Assembly (NCBI RefSeq): GCF_003254625.1
Contig: NZ_QJRJ01000073.1
Location: 180,246-244,245 of the forward strand
DNA from: Flavobacterium ginsenosidimutans
Lineage (GTDB): Bacteria; Bacteroidota; Bacteroidia; Flavobacteriales; Flavobacteriaceae
Length of the DNA stretch: 64,000 bases
Direction of reading: 5' to 3'
Positions 52,199 through 60,270 of this stretch are shown here, one piece after another. The position numbers were made by a program, and so were the translations under genes. The notes beneath the pieces are model-generated. The model worked only from the letters and a program-made list of their open reading frames with translations. It made no database searches and was not told the origin of the DNA. Positions within the stretch are counted from its first letter, which is position 1, and each line of letters begins with the position of its first letter.

Positions 52199-53053
52199 AT
52201 GAAATGGCAAGGCAGAAGACAAAGTGATAATGTCGAAGATCGTAGATCAATTTCTGGCGGTGGTAAAGCACTAGTCGGTGGTGGTGTTATTGGTATTATT
52301 ATCTTACTGCTTAATGTTTTTGGTGGCGAAACTGGTCAGCAAATCGCCCCAATTCTAGAACAAATGCAAGGCGGACAAGGTCAGCAAACCGAAGCTGCAG
52401 CTCCATTAAGCAAGGAAGACGAAGAAATGGGAAATTTTGTGAGAGTTGTCTTGGCTGATAATGAAGATATCTGGAGTAAAATTTTTGCCGAAAATGGCAT
52501 GACTTATGAAAAGCCTAAATTAGTTCTTTTTAAAGGCGCTGTACAAACTGCCTGCGGAGGCGCATCATCTGCTTCTGGTCCGTTTTATTGCCCAGGCGAT
52601 CGAAAAGTATATATGGATTTAGATTTTTTTGAAGAACTGAAAACTAAATTTGGTGCAAAAGGAGGCGATTTTGCCATTGCATACGTTATTGCACATGAAA
52701 TTGGCCATCATATTCAGACTTTGCTAGGAACCTCTTCTAAAATGCGTCAAATGCAACAAGGAAAAAGTGATGCCGAATCCAACAAACTATCTGTAGCATT
52801 AGAATTACAAGCCGATTTTTATGCTGGAGTTTGGGCACATTATAATCAAACTAATTTAGATACCGGAGACATCGAAGAAGCTTTAAGCGCAGCAAATGCA
52901 GTTGGAGACGATGCCATTCAAAGTAAAATGCAAGGACATGTTGTTCCAGATTCTTTCACTCACGGAACATCAGAACAAAGAATGTATTGGTTTAATAAAG
53001 GTTTTAAAACTGGAGATATTAAACAAGGCACTACATTTGAAGAAATTAGATAA
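52199..53053 (+). CDS. YpfJ-family neutral zinc metallopeptidase
   Basis: This 284-residue protein begins with KWQGRRQSDNVEDRRS and a membrane helix (about 27-42). A Gln/Gly-rich linker precedes the peptidase domain, which has CGGASSASGPFYCPGDRKVYMDL and the zinc motif H166-E-I-G-H-H in AHEIGHHIQTLLG. A later E in VALELQADFYAGVWAH provides the third ligand. The family is of poorly defined function and its catalytic domain lies on the periplasmic side. The gene ends at a clear terminator. Confidence 0.9.
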   Translation: MKWQGRRQSDNVEDRRSISGGGKALVGGGVIGIIILLLNVFGGETGQQIAPILEQMQGGQGQQTEAAAPLSKEDEEMGNFVRVVLADNEDIWSKIFAENGMTYEKPKLVLFKGAVQTACGGASSASGPFYCPGDRKVYMDLDFFEELKTKFGAKGGDFAIAYVIAHEIGHHIQTLLGTSSKMRQMQQGKSDAESNKLSVALELQADFYAGVWAHYNQTNLDTGDIEEALSAANAVGDDAIQSKMQGHVVPDSFTHGTSEQRMYWFNKGFKTGDIKQGTTFEEIR

Positions 53054-53082
53054 TACATAAACCAAATATAATAACCATTAGA

Positions 53083-53112
53083 AAAGCCCGACTTTGCAGT
53101 TGGGCTTTTTTT
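53083..53112 (+). terminator. Rho-independent terminator of the YpfJ-like gene
   Basis: AAAGCCCGACT pairs with AGTTGGGCTTT around a 4-nt loop, with one G-U pair, and a T run follows. It starts 29 bp past the stop codon. Confidence 0.88.
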
Positions 53113-53208
53113 TATGAAATTCCAATAAAAAAAAATCCAAATTCCAATTGCCTTTAAGAACAAAGGATCCCATTCCTTTCAATTACCACTCAATATTTGA
53201 AAACATAA

Positions 53209-53281
53209 CCAGCGGTTTCAACCGCTGGAACACGACGTTATCACAACGCAAATCCCAATCTCCCACGCGGTTGAAACCGCG
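53209..53281. repeat. Pair of REP-like palindromes (GCGGTT core)
   Basis: CCAGCGGTTTCAACCGCTGG (53209-53228) is a perfect 9-bp-armed palindrome, and CGCGGTTGAAACCGCG (53266-53281) has 7-bp arms with the same core in the opposite loop orientation. They stand 37 bp apart in the spacer between the convergent YpfJ-like gene and the tRNA. Such paired hairpins are the usual form of REP-type elements. A short open frame read across them has no support. Confidence 0.75.
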
Positions 53282-53396
53282 GGCTATATTTGAAATGCAA
53301 ATATTTTTTGAATTTTCACTTTTAAGACATGATACTAAGCAAGTTTAATCTAAAAAAAGAGCTTAAACACCTTATGGTTCAGAAAATTAAACGCAC

Positions 53397-53426
53397 AAAA
53401 AAAGCCTTGAATTTCTTCAAGGCTTT
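53397..53426 (-). terminator. Terminator of the tRNA-His transcript
   Basis: A perfect 11-bp stem AAAGCCTTGAA (53401-53411) pairs with TTCAAGGCTTT (53416-53426) around a TTTC loop. On the minus strand it is followed by T residues (the A run 53397-53403). It lies just beyond the 3' end of the tRNA. Confidence 0.88.
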
Positions 53427-53433
53427 CTATCTG

Positions 53434-53508
53434 GGTGGCTGACCGGGTTCGAACCGGCGACCCGCGGCACCACAAACCGCTACTCTAACCAGCTGAGCTA
53501 CAACCACC
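53434..53508 (-). tRNA. tRNA-His (anticodon GTG)
   Basis: On the minus strand the acceptor stem is GTGGTTG pairing with CAGCCAC (one G-U pair). The D arm TAGCTCAGCTGGTTAGAG, an anticodon arm with loop TTGTGGT giving anticodon GTG, and the T arm GGTTCGAACC are all present. A G before position 1 (53508) can pair with discriminator C73 (53434), the identity mark of tRNA-His, so the call is firm. CCA is not fully encoded: the genome continues CA after C73. It is transcribed toward its own terminator. Confidence 0.95.
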
Positions 53509-53586
53509 ATTTTTCTGCTTAGCGAGTGCAAATATAGAACAAAGGTTGAGTTCTACAAAGAAAAAAATGAAAAATTTTCATAAAAA

Positions 53587-54303
53587 TTAAATCAAATTTT
53601 CTAAGCTATTGACTGCCAAACATCTTTCGACTGTAAAACCTTCAGCAAAATCTTTCCCAACTAGTCTTCCTAAGTCTTTAGCACGATAATTTAAACTTTC
53701 AAAGAAGTTTTTGCTTGTAATTGGCGTTGCAGGTTCTTTTGAATTTGGGTCATAAAACTGCGTTTTATATGCCATAATTGCTTCTACTTTCTTTTCTTCA
53801 AATCCAGTAATATCCACAACGAAGTCTGGAGTAATATTTTTCCATTGAATATAATGGTAAACTACTTTTGGTCTCCAAGCTTCTTGCTTTTCTCCGTCAA
53901 CAGTAGTTTCTATTTTCATTAAACCAGATAAAAAGCAAGCATCAGAAACAAGTTGACTTCCTTTTCCATGATCTATATGGCGATCATCAATTGCATTACA
54001 CAACACAATTTCTGGTTTGTATTTACGAATCATTTTAATGACTTCTAATTGATGTTTTTCATCATTAACGAAAAATCCATCACGCATTGCTAAATTTTCA
54101 CGCACAACAACTCCTAAAATCTTAGCTGCATCTTTTGCTTCCTGATCTCTAATTTCTGCTGTCCCACGCGTTCCTAATTCACCGCGCGTTAAATCTACAA
54201 TACCTACTTTTTTCCCAAGGGAAACTTCTTTTAAAATTGTTCCAGCACAACCTAATTCTACATCGTCTGGATGCGCCCCGAAGGCTAATATGTCTAGTTT
54301 CAT
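53587..54303 (-). CDS. bshB1: Bacillithiol biosynthesis deacetylase BshB1
   Basis: From ATG 54303 this is a 238-residue LmbE-type zinc deacetylase. The motif AHPDDVELGC gives H11, D13 and D14, and H112 in DDRHIDHGKG completes the metal site. GELGTRGT and the C-terminal ITSKNFFESLNYRAKDLGRLVGKDFAEGF fit BshB1, which removes acetyl from GlcNAc-malate in bacillithiol synthesis. A TTG at 54318 would add five residues and is less likely. Its leader contains a perfect 24-bp inverted repeat. Confidence 0.93.
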   Translation of the reverse strand: MKLDILAFGAHPDDVELGCAGTILKEVSLGKKVGIVDLTRGELGTRGTAEIRDQEAKDAAKILGVVVRENLAMRDGFFVNDEKHQLEVIKMIRKYKPEIVLCNAIDDRHIDHGKGSQLVSDACFLSGLMKIETTVDGEKQEAWRPKVVYHYIQWKNITPDFVVDITGFEEKKVEAIMAYKTQFYDPNSKEPATPITSKNFFESLNYRAKDLGRLVGKDFAEGFTVERCLAVNSLENLI

Positions 54304-54318
54304 TATTTTTTGTTTCAA

Positions 54319-54381
54319 GTTTCAAGTTTCAGGTTTCAAGTTGTCAACAGAACGTGAAACTTGAAACCTGAAACTTGAAAC
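54319..54381. repeat. Perfect 24-bp inverted repeat of TTTCAAG words before bshB1
   Basis: The arm at 54319-54342 is the exact reverse complement of 54358-54381, with a 15-nt loop. It is built from GTTTCAAG/GTTTCAG words. It fills the space between the menF stop (54385) and the bshB1 start (54303), so a strong hairpin lies in the intercistronic RNA. Confidence 0.88.
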
Positions 54382-54384
54382 AAT

Positions 54385-55455
54385 TTATAAACTTTTTCTC
54401 AAAACTTTTTTCATCGTCATCGATTTATTGACGCTTTCTTCCCATTCTCTTTCAGGAACACTTTCTTTTGTAATACCGCAGCCCATGTATAAAATCGCTT
54501 TTCCGTCCTGAATCTGCATGCATCGTAAATTTACAAATAAATCAGAACTGGCATTATTTCCTGCAAAAGTGCTGTTTAATTCACCTAAAAAACCAGTGTA
54601 AAAAGTTCTATCGTAGTTTTCATTTTCTATAATAAAGGTTTTTGATTTCTTTTTTGGAAGTCCACAAACTGCTGGCGTAGGATGCAAAGTATCGATTACT
54701 TCTTCTAAAGTTGAATTTTCTTTTAAAACTCCAGAAATATCCGTTTTAATATGCCAGATTGATCCTGCCTTTAAACTGTAAGGTTCAGAAACTACAACCG
54801 AAGCCGTAAATTCTCGAAGTCTTTTTACGATAAAATCGGTTACAAATTGCTGTTCGTCTTTTTCTTTTTGCTGCCAAACAATTTCTGTCTCCTGATTATC
54901 TTTTTGCGTCCCCGCCAAAGCCATTGTTTCAAAAACATTTCCGTTTGCCTTCAATAATTTTTCTGGAGTTGCTCCCATCCAAAGTCCGATTTTAGGATGA
55001 AAGAAACAATAACAGAAAGTCGCAGGATACAATTGAACCAAATGCTGAAAAGTTTCGATAAAATCAAATTCAGCCAAAGGAACTTCTTCACTTCTTGATA
55101 AAACTACTTTTTTGAATTCTTCATTTTTAATCGCTTGAATTCCCTGCGTTACTAAATATTCATATTGAAATTTAGCTTCGGGATCAAAACTCAAATCGTC
55201 AATTTCAATTGGTTCGAAAGAAGTTTTTTCTTTTTCGGCAGTAATAATTTCCGATTCATTTTCAGGAATCAGAATTATTTTTTTTTCATCAAAAGAAGCA
55301 AAAACAAATCCTTTTTCGCTGTAATCAGAAACTTTGTGTAATGTGTTATTTTGTTGTAAAATCCCAATAAGGTCTGTTGTGTTGGGTTTTGAATAAAGTA
55401 CAAAAGGTAAATTTTGTTCTTTATGATTTTTAATTTTTAAGAAAAATGGATTCAT
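54385..55455 (-). CDS. menF: Isochorismate synthase
   Basis: This 356-residue enzyme of the chorismate-binding family converts chorismate to isochorismate, the first step to menaquinone (or to a siderophore). The conserved core is EEFKKVVLSRSEEVPLAEF, FCYCFFHPKIGLWMGATPEKLL, ETMALAGTQ, HIKTDISGVL, LHPTPAVCGLPK and FYTGFLGELNS. It is shorter at the N-terminus than E. coli MenF, which is common in Bacteroidota. The MenI-like thioesterase gene lies 3 bp upstream, which supports the menaquinone role. Confidence 0.88.
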   Translation of the reverse strand: MNPFFLKIKNHKEQNLPFVLYSKPNTTDLIGILQQNNTLHKVSDYSEKGFVFASFDEKKIILIPENESEIITAEKEKTSFEPIEIDDLSFDPEAKFQYEYLVTQGIQAIKNEEFKKVVLSRSEEVPLAEFDFIETFQHLVQLYPATFCYCFFHPKIGLWMGATPEKLLKANGNVFETMALAGTQKDNQETEIVWQQKEKDEQQFVTDFIVKRLREFTASVVVSEPYSLKAGSIWHIKTDISGVLKENSTLEEVIDTLHPTPAVCGLPKKKSKTFIIENENYDRTFYTGFLGELNSTFAGNNASSDLFVNLRCMQIQDGKAILYMGCGITKESVPEREWEESVNKSMTMKKVLRKSL

Positions 55456-55458
55456 AAT

Positions 55459-55890
55459 TTATTCACTTTTCTTTCTATCCAAAACCATATTCGTCAATTT
55501 ACAAAGCGAAACCAAGTTTCCTTCTTCGTCGGTAATTTTAATTTCCCAAAGATGAAGACTTCTTCCTTTGTGAATAATTCTGGCTGTTCCAAAAACATAA
55601 CCTTCACGAATACTTTTTAGATGATTTGCCGAAATTTCGATACCTCTTACCTCCTGCTCTTTCGGATTAATAAAAAAGAAAGAAGCCGCACTCCCAACGC
55701 TTTCTGCTAAAGCTACAGAGGCGCCTCCGTGCAATAATCCCATTGGTTGGTGAACGCTTGGATTTACAGGCATTTTCGCAGTTAAAAAATCTTCTCCGGC
55801 ATCGATATATTCTATTTTTAGCGTTTCCATTAATGTGTTTTTAGAAAACTCATTACATCGCGCCAAAATCTGCTCTTTTGTATAATTCAT
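55459..55890 (-). CDS. Hotdog-fold thioesterase, probable 1,4-dihydroxy-2-naphthoyl-CoA hydrolase (MenI/PaaI-like)
   Basis: This 143-residue protein is a hotdog thioesterase with HQPMGLLHGGASVALAESVGS. H47, Q48, H54 and E63 sit at the numbers used for the E. coli YdiI active site. Genomic coupling to isochorismate synthase (3 bp) argues for DHNA-CoA hydrolysis in menaquinone synthesis. PaaI-type phenylacetyl-CoA hydrolysis is an alternative. It is first in the operon that continues to menF and bshB1. Confidence 0.85.
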   Translation of the reverse strand: MNYTKEQILARCNEFSKNTLMETLKIEYIDAGEDFLTAKMPVNPSVHQPMGLLHGGASVALAESVGSAASFFFINPKEQEVRGIEISANHLKSIREGYVFGTARIIHKGRSLHLWEIKITDEEGNLVSLCKLTNMVLDRKKSE

Positions 55891-56087
55891 TAAAATAAAC
55901 TTTAAAATCGTAAAATTAAAGAAAGATAAGACATAAATCTAAAATCCGATCCTAAATTTAAAATTCAACTTCAAACGTGTAGGTTTTTTGTTATTTTTAC
56001 AAAAACAATCAAAATCAATCTTTGGCTTTTTTTTGCCACAGATTACACAAATTAAAAAGATTTTTTATCTACAATTTATTCGCCACG

Positions 56088-56123
56088 AATTCACGAATTA
56101 TTTCAAATAAAAATTCGTGAATT
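56088..56123. repeat. Perfect 12-bp inverted repeat before the surface lipoprotein gene
   Basis: AATTCACGAATT (56088-56099) pairs exactly with AATTCGTGAATT (56112-56123). The preceding TTTTTTTGCCACAGATTACAC segment, about 56029-56050, repeats wording seen at 16595. The hairpin ends 21 bp before the ATG at 56145. Confidence 0.7.
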
Positions 56124-56144
56124 TGTAGCTAAAAAAATATTCAA

Positions 56145-57653
56145 ATGCGTCAATACTTTGTACTTTTTATTTTCGGAATCATTCTAGCTTTCAGTTCTTG
56201 CCGAACTGATTTTGATACTGTTGCCAGTTCTGGAGATTTAAAGTTCTCGAAAGACACTGTTTATTTGGACACTATTTTTAAAAATATAGGTTCAAGCACA
56301 TACCAATTGAAAGTTTATAACCGAAGTAAAAATGATATTTCGATTCCGACTGTACAATTAAAAAAAGGCTTAAACTCCAAATACAGAATGACTGTTGACG
56401 GAATGAGTGGCAGCGAAGGAAAGATTTTTAAAGATGTTACGCTTTTAGCAAAAGACAGTCTGTACATTTTTATAGAAACCACGGCAGATATTACAGATGC
56501 AAATCCTGATGATTTTTTATATACCGATGAAATTCAGTTTGACAGCGGAGCTAATTTACAGGAAGTAGCTTTGGTAACCTTAATTCAAGATGCCGTTTTC
56601 TTATATCCGAACCAAAATCTTGACGGAACAAAAGAAAAAATCGAAATTGACGGTAAAGAAGTTGATGGATTTTATTTAAGCGAAAATGATCCAACAAACG
56701 GAAACGAACTTCTTTTTACAAACGAAAAACCGTATGTAATTTATGGTTACGCAGGAGTTCCCGAAAATAAAACAGTAACTTTTGAAGCTGGCGCAAGAGT
56801 TCATTTTCACGCCAATTCTGGATTATATGTTGGAAATAAAGCTTCTCTAGAAATTAACGGAACAGCTTCTACAACTGATAAACTCGAAAACGAAGTTATT
56901 TTTGAAGGCGATCGTTTAGAATCACTTTATTCTGATATTCCAGGACAATGGAATTCGGTTATTTTTGAGAAAGGAAGCATGAATCATTCTATTAATCATC
57001 TGACATTAAAAAATGCGGTTACTGGTTTAGAATTCAGAAGTCCGCTAAATACAATTGAAATTAAAAATACTCAAGTTTACAATTGTGTTGAGTACGGAAT
57101 TTTAGCTCAAAATGCACAAATTAATGCAGTAAATATTGTGATCAATTATGCTGGAATAGCCAGTTTATCTTGTGTTTATGGCGGAAATTATAGTTTTGTA
57201 CATAGCACTTTCAATAATAATTGGTCAGGCGGTTCTCAGCTTGCGGTAAATTTAAGCAACTCTTTGGCTGGAGCAACTCCAGAAACGAATCCGCTTACTC
57301 AGGCAACTTTTAATAATTGCATTATTTACGGTTCGGCTACAAACGAATTTAATTTAGATAAAAATACAAGCGCGCCGTTTGTATATCAATTAAATAATTG
57401 TTTGTTGAAATTTGGAAGCACATCAAATTCAGATTATCAATTCAAAACCGATACAGAACATTACAATAATATCATTTTGAATGAAAATCCGAAATTTTAT
57501 AATGTTTCTCAAAATAAGTTTAATATTGATAATACTTCTGCCGCTTTCGCGAAAGGGAATCAGGCTTATATCGTTCCAGCAGATATTTTAGGAATTACCA
57601 GAACTTCTCCTCCGGATTTGGGGGCTTATCAGAGTCAAGATTTTCCAAAGTAA
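56145..57653 (+). CDS. Surface lipoprotein with beta-helix-like repeats
   Basis: This 502-residue protein has a lipobox FSSC with lipid attachment at C19. A beta-sandwich-like region (about 25-150: SGDLKFSKDTVYLDTIFKNI, TYQLKVYNRSKNDISIP) is followed by a right-handed beta-helix-like region (about 190-440) with VIYGYAGVPENKTVTFEAGA, ISGLxLKN-type coils (HLTLKNAVTGLEFRSP) and VNIVINYAGIASLSC. It is probably displayed on the outer membrane. No catalytic site is recognised. A nuclease gene follows after a repeat-filled spacer. Confidence 0.75.
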   Translation: MRQYFVLFIFGIILAFSSCRTDFDTVASSGDLKFSKDTVYLDTIFKNIGSSTYQLKVYNRSKNDISIPTVQLKKGLNSKYRMTVDGMSGSEGKIFKDVTLLAKDSLYIFIETTADITDANPDDFLYTDEIQFDSGANLQEVALVTLIQDAVFLYPNQNLDGTKEKIEIDGKEVDGFYLSENDPTNGNELLFTNEKPYVIYGYAGVPENKTVTFEAGARVHFHANSGLYVGNKASLEINGTASTTDKLENEVIFEGDRLESLYSDIPGQWNSVIFEKGSMNHSINHLTLKNAVTGLEFRSPLNTIEIKNTQVYNCVEYGILAQNAQINAVNIVINYAGIASLSCVYGGNYSFVHSTFNNNWSGGSQLAVNLSNSLAGATPETNPLTQATFNNCIIYGSATNEFNLDKNTSAPFVYQLNNCLLKFGSTSNSDYQFKTDTEHYNNIILNENPKFYNVSQNKFNIDNTSAAFAKGNQAYIVPADILGITRTSPPDLGAYQSQDFPK

Positions 57654-58031
57654 TTTTTTTGCCACGAAGGCACTAAGAAGCTAAGTTTTTAATCTCGTAA
57701 AGGCGCGAAGGCTCAAAGGTTTCTTTTTGCACAAAAGTATATCGTAGAGACGCACTGCAGTGCGTCTACGCAACGAATATCCACAATACGTTAGACGCAC
57801 TGCAATGCGTCTCTACGGAATATTGGAACGAAAGTCTAATCTGCCGAAATAACTTTGCGTCTTAGCGCCTTCGCAGCAAAAAAAACTCTCGTAAGAAAAT
57901 ATATCTAAAATTAAACTTTTCATAACGTTTTGCTTCTTAAAAAGTAGTAGATTTGTTACAATACGTTTTTAAAAACTTAAAAATCAGAATTTTAAAAACA
58001 AAAGCCCAATTCAAATCTTAAACTTTTATTT
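57654..58031. repeat. 378-bp spacer: outer inverted repeat enclosing two opposed REP palindromes
   Basis: The outer arms at 57665-57687 and 57851-57873 are reverse complements at 20 of 23 (CGAAGGC..CTAAG words). Between them are two copies of AGACGCACTGCAGTGCGTCT: a perfect palindrome at 57748-57767 and a one-base variant at 57793-57812, arranged head to head. The rest is AT-rich leader with a candidate promoter. No gene is seen. Confidence 0.8.
57930..57955 (+). promoter_or_regulatory. Candidate promoter of the endonuclease gene
   Basis: TTG (57930-57932), 15 nt, then TAGATTTG (57948-57955). The -7 box matches TANNTTTG but the spacing is shorter than the usual 17-23, so confidence is limited. 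It lies 76 bp before the ATG. Confidence 0.4.
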
Positions 58032-59885
58032 ATGAAAAAAAACTACTTTTTACTGCTATTATTTCTTACTACGATTGGTTTTGCCCAAATTCCATCTGGA
58101 TATTACAGCACAGCGACTGGAACAGGCTTCACTTTAAAAACACAATTGTATAACATTATTAAAGGTCATACTGATAATGGATACGCAGGTTTGTATACTA
58201 CTTATCAAACCTCTGACGTTGACAACTTCTACGAGAATGACGGAACTGTTTTAGATATGTATTCTGAAAACCCTTCTGGAACAGATCCGTACACTTACAC
58301 AACTGGAACCACTCAAAGATGCGGTAATTATTCTGTTGAAGGCGATTGCTATAATAGAGAGCATATTATTCCGCAATCTGTTTTTAATGAACAATCACCA
58401 ATGGTTGCCGATGCGCATTTTATTACGCCAACTGATGGCAAAGTAAACGGAATACGTTCGAACTATCCTCACGGAAATGTAAGCTCTGCAACGTATACTT
58501 CTCAAAACGGAAGCAAATTAGGATCAAGTGCCGTTTCTGGATATTCTGGAACTGTTTTCGAACCAATAAATGAATTTAAAGGTGATATTGCCAGAATGTA
58601 TTTCTATTTTGCAACACGATACGAAAATACAGTTGCAGGTTATTCTTATGCAATGTTTAACGGTTCAAGCAACCAAGTTTTTACCACAGCTTTCCTAAAT
58701 ATGCTTTTGGCTTGGCACGCGCAAGATCCTGTAAGTGCAAGAGAAATTGCTAGAAACAATGCAATTTATACACGTCAAAACAATAGAAATCCATTTATTG
58801 ATCATCCTGAATATGTAAATCAAATTTGGGGCGGAACATCTTCTGGAGATACTCAAGCACCAACCGCGCCAACAAGTTTAGCTTCAACAGCAAAAACTGC
58901 AACTTCAATTTCGCTTAGCTGGACAGCTTCAACCGATAATGTTGCCGTAACAGGATATGACATTTATGCAAATAGTGTTTTAAAAACAACTGTCTCTGGA
59001 TTAACTGCAACGATTACAGGTTTAATCGCTTCAACAAGTTATTCTATTTATGCAAAAGCAAAAGATGCTGCTGGAAATGCTTCTGCGTCAAGCAATACAA
59101 TAAGCGTTACAACAGACAGCAGCGGAACTGGAACTGCAACCGATCTTCTTTTCTCTGAATACATTGAAGGTTCTGGAAATAACAAAGCTCTAGAAATTGC
59201 AAACAATACTGGAAGTTCTGTTAATTTATCGGCTTATACGATTAAAAAGCAAACCAATGGTGCTGGTTCTTGGAGTACTGGATTGGCTTTGAGCGGAACT
59301 TTAACAACAGGAAGTAAATTTGTAATTGTAAATAGTTCGATGTCATCAAGCTGTTTTTCTACAAGTGCGGCTAACATTTCGACAACGGCAACTGAACTAA
59401 CTTTTAATGGAAATGATGCTGTAGGTTTATTCAAAAACGGTGTTTTAATTGACATTATCGGAACTTTCAATGGCGGAACAGCCAATTTTGCCATCGATGT
59501 TACTTTAAGAAGAAAATCGACTGTAACATCTCCAAGTACAACATTCAATTTAAGCGCACAATGGGATTCGTATTCACAAGACACTTGCAACAACTTAGCG
59601 AGCAAAATGGTTCAAACCACAGAAATCGAAGAAGAGGAAATTATTGCTGATTCTAATGAAATTGTAATTTATCCAAATCCTTCTGATGGAAATTTCAGAA
59701 TTAAATCAGGCAATTCAGATCTTCCATATTCTATTGAAATTTTCTCATTCTCTGGACAGAAAGTTTTCGAAAAACAAAACACAACTTCTCCTGAAATTTC
59801 GATCCAAAATCTATCATCAGGAATCTACATTATTAAAGTTATAAAAGGCGAAAAAATAGCTTTCAAAAAGGTTATTATTAATTAA
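58032..59885 (+). CDS. Extracellular endonuclease I with FN3, lamin-tail and T9SS sorting domains
   Basis: This 617-residue protein has a signal peptide (about 1-19, IGFAQ). The endonuclease I/NucM domain (about 24-270) has CYNREHIIPQS with H111, and ADAHFITPTDGKVNGIRSN. A fibronectin type III domain (about 277-362) and a lamin-tail domain (about 370-525, LLFSEYIEGSGNNKALEI) follow. The C-terminal 80 residues are a type A T9SS sorting domain (IVIYPNPSDGNFRIKS, GIYIIKVIKGEKIAFKKVII). It is therefore secreted through T9SS and attached or released to degrade environmental DNA or RNA for nutrients. It ends at a strong terminator. Confidence 0.93.
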   Translation: MKKNYFLLLLFLTTIGFAQIPSGYYSTATGTGFTLKTQLYNIIKGHTDNGYAGLYTTYQTSDVDNFYENDGTVLDMYSENPSGTDPYTYTTGTTQRCGNYSVEGDCYNREHIIPQSVFNEQSPMVADAHFITPTDGKVNGIRSNYPHGNVSSATYTSQNGSKLGSSAVSGYSGTVFEPINEFKGDIARMYFYFATRYENTVAGYSYAMFNGSSNQVFTTAFLNMLLAWHAQDPVSAREIARNNAIYTRQNNRNPFIDHPEYVNQIWGGTSSGDTQAPTAPTSLASTAKTATSISLSWTASTDNVAVTGYDIYANSVLKTTVSGLTATITGLIASTSYSIYAKAKDAAGNASASSNTISVTTDSSGTGTATDLLFSEYIEGSGNNKALEIANNTGSSVNLSAYTIKKQTNGAGSWSTGLALSGTLTTGSKFVIVNSSMSSSCFSTSAANISTTATELTFNGNDAVGLFKNGVLIDIIGTFNGGTANFAIDVTLRRKSTVTSPSTTFNLSAQWDSYSQDTCNNLASKMVQTTEIEEEEIIADSNEIVIYPNPSDGNFRIKSGNSDLPYSIEIFSFSGQKVFEKQNTTSPEISIQNLSSGIYIIKVIKGEKIAFKKVIIN

Positions 59886-59905
59886 AAATCAGATTTTCAT
59901 CAACC

Positions 59906-59932
59906 AAAAAGCGGCAATTTGCCGCTTTTTTT
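59906..59932 (+). terminator. Rho-independent terminator of the endonuclease gene
   Basis: AAAAAGCGGCAA pairs with TTGCCGCTTTTT with a very short loop, and T residues continue. It starts 21 bp past the stop codon. A mostly AT-rich spacer of about 340 bp follows before purL; apart from the purL promoter I see nothing else in it. Confidence 0.9.
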
Positions 59933-60214
59933 ATTACACTTGAGAGAATTTTCTTTAAACCTAAATTTTTGACATATTTTGAAGTTTCGTAAATTTTGCA
60001 AATCTGTTCATGTAAAAATGGCAAAATTTGATGTTTGCAATTTTGATTTCTTTTCTTCTAAAAGTTTAATATAGCAGAAAATACCAAAGAAGACTTTTTA
60101 CTAAATCTTTAAATTTTACAAAAGGTCAAAACTTATTGATTCTGCGTCTTTTTGGTAGAAAAAATGCAAGAAAAAAGCAATTTCATTTTTTTTGAAAAGA
60201 GATGGTTTCCAAAT

Positions 60215-60245
60215 TTGCGCTTACTATTTATTTACATTAAATTTG
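60215..60245 (+). promoter_or_regulatory. Bacteroidota-type promoter of purL
   Basis: TTG (60215-60217), a 20-nt spacer and TAAATTTG (60238-60245) match the TTG-N(17-23)-TANNTTTG consensus. The ATG is 26 bp downstream, leaving a leader too short for a riboswitch. A purine aptamer is not seen. Confidence 0.7.
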
Positions 60246-60270
60246 CAGCTCAATACAACAAACTACACAA

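Noticed and set aside
53148..53348. 66-codon open frame between the YpfJ-like gene and the tRNA
   Set aside because: It spans the two REP-like palindromes, and its composition is that of the repeats.
60246..60270. Purine riboswitch before purL
   Set aside because: The leader after the candidate promoter is only about 20 nt and too short for an aptamer.
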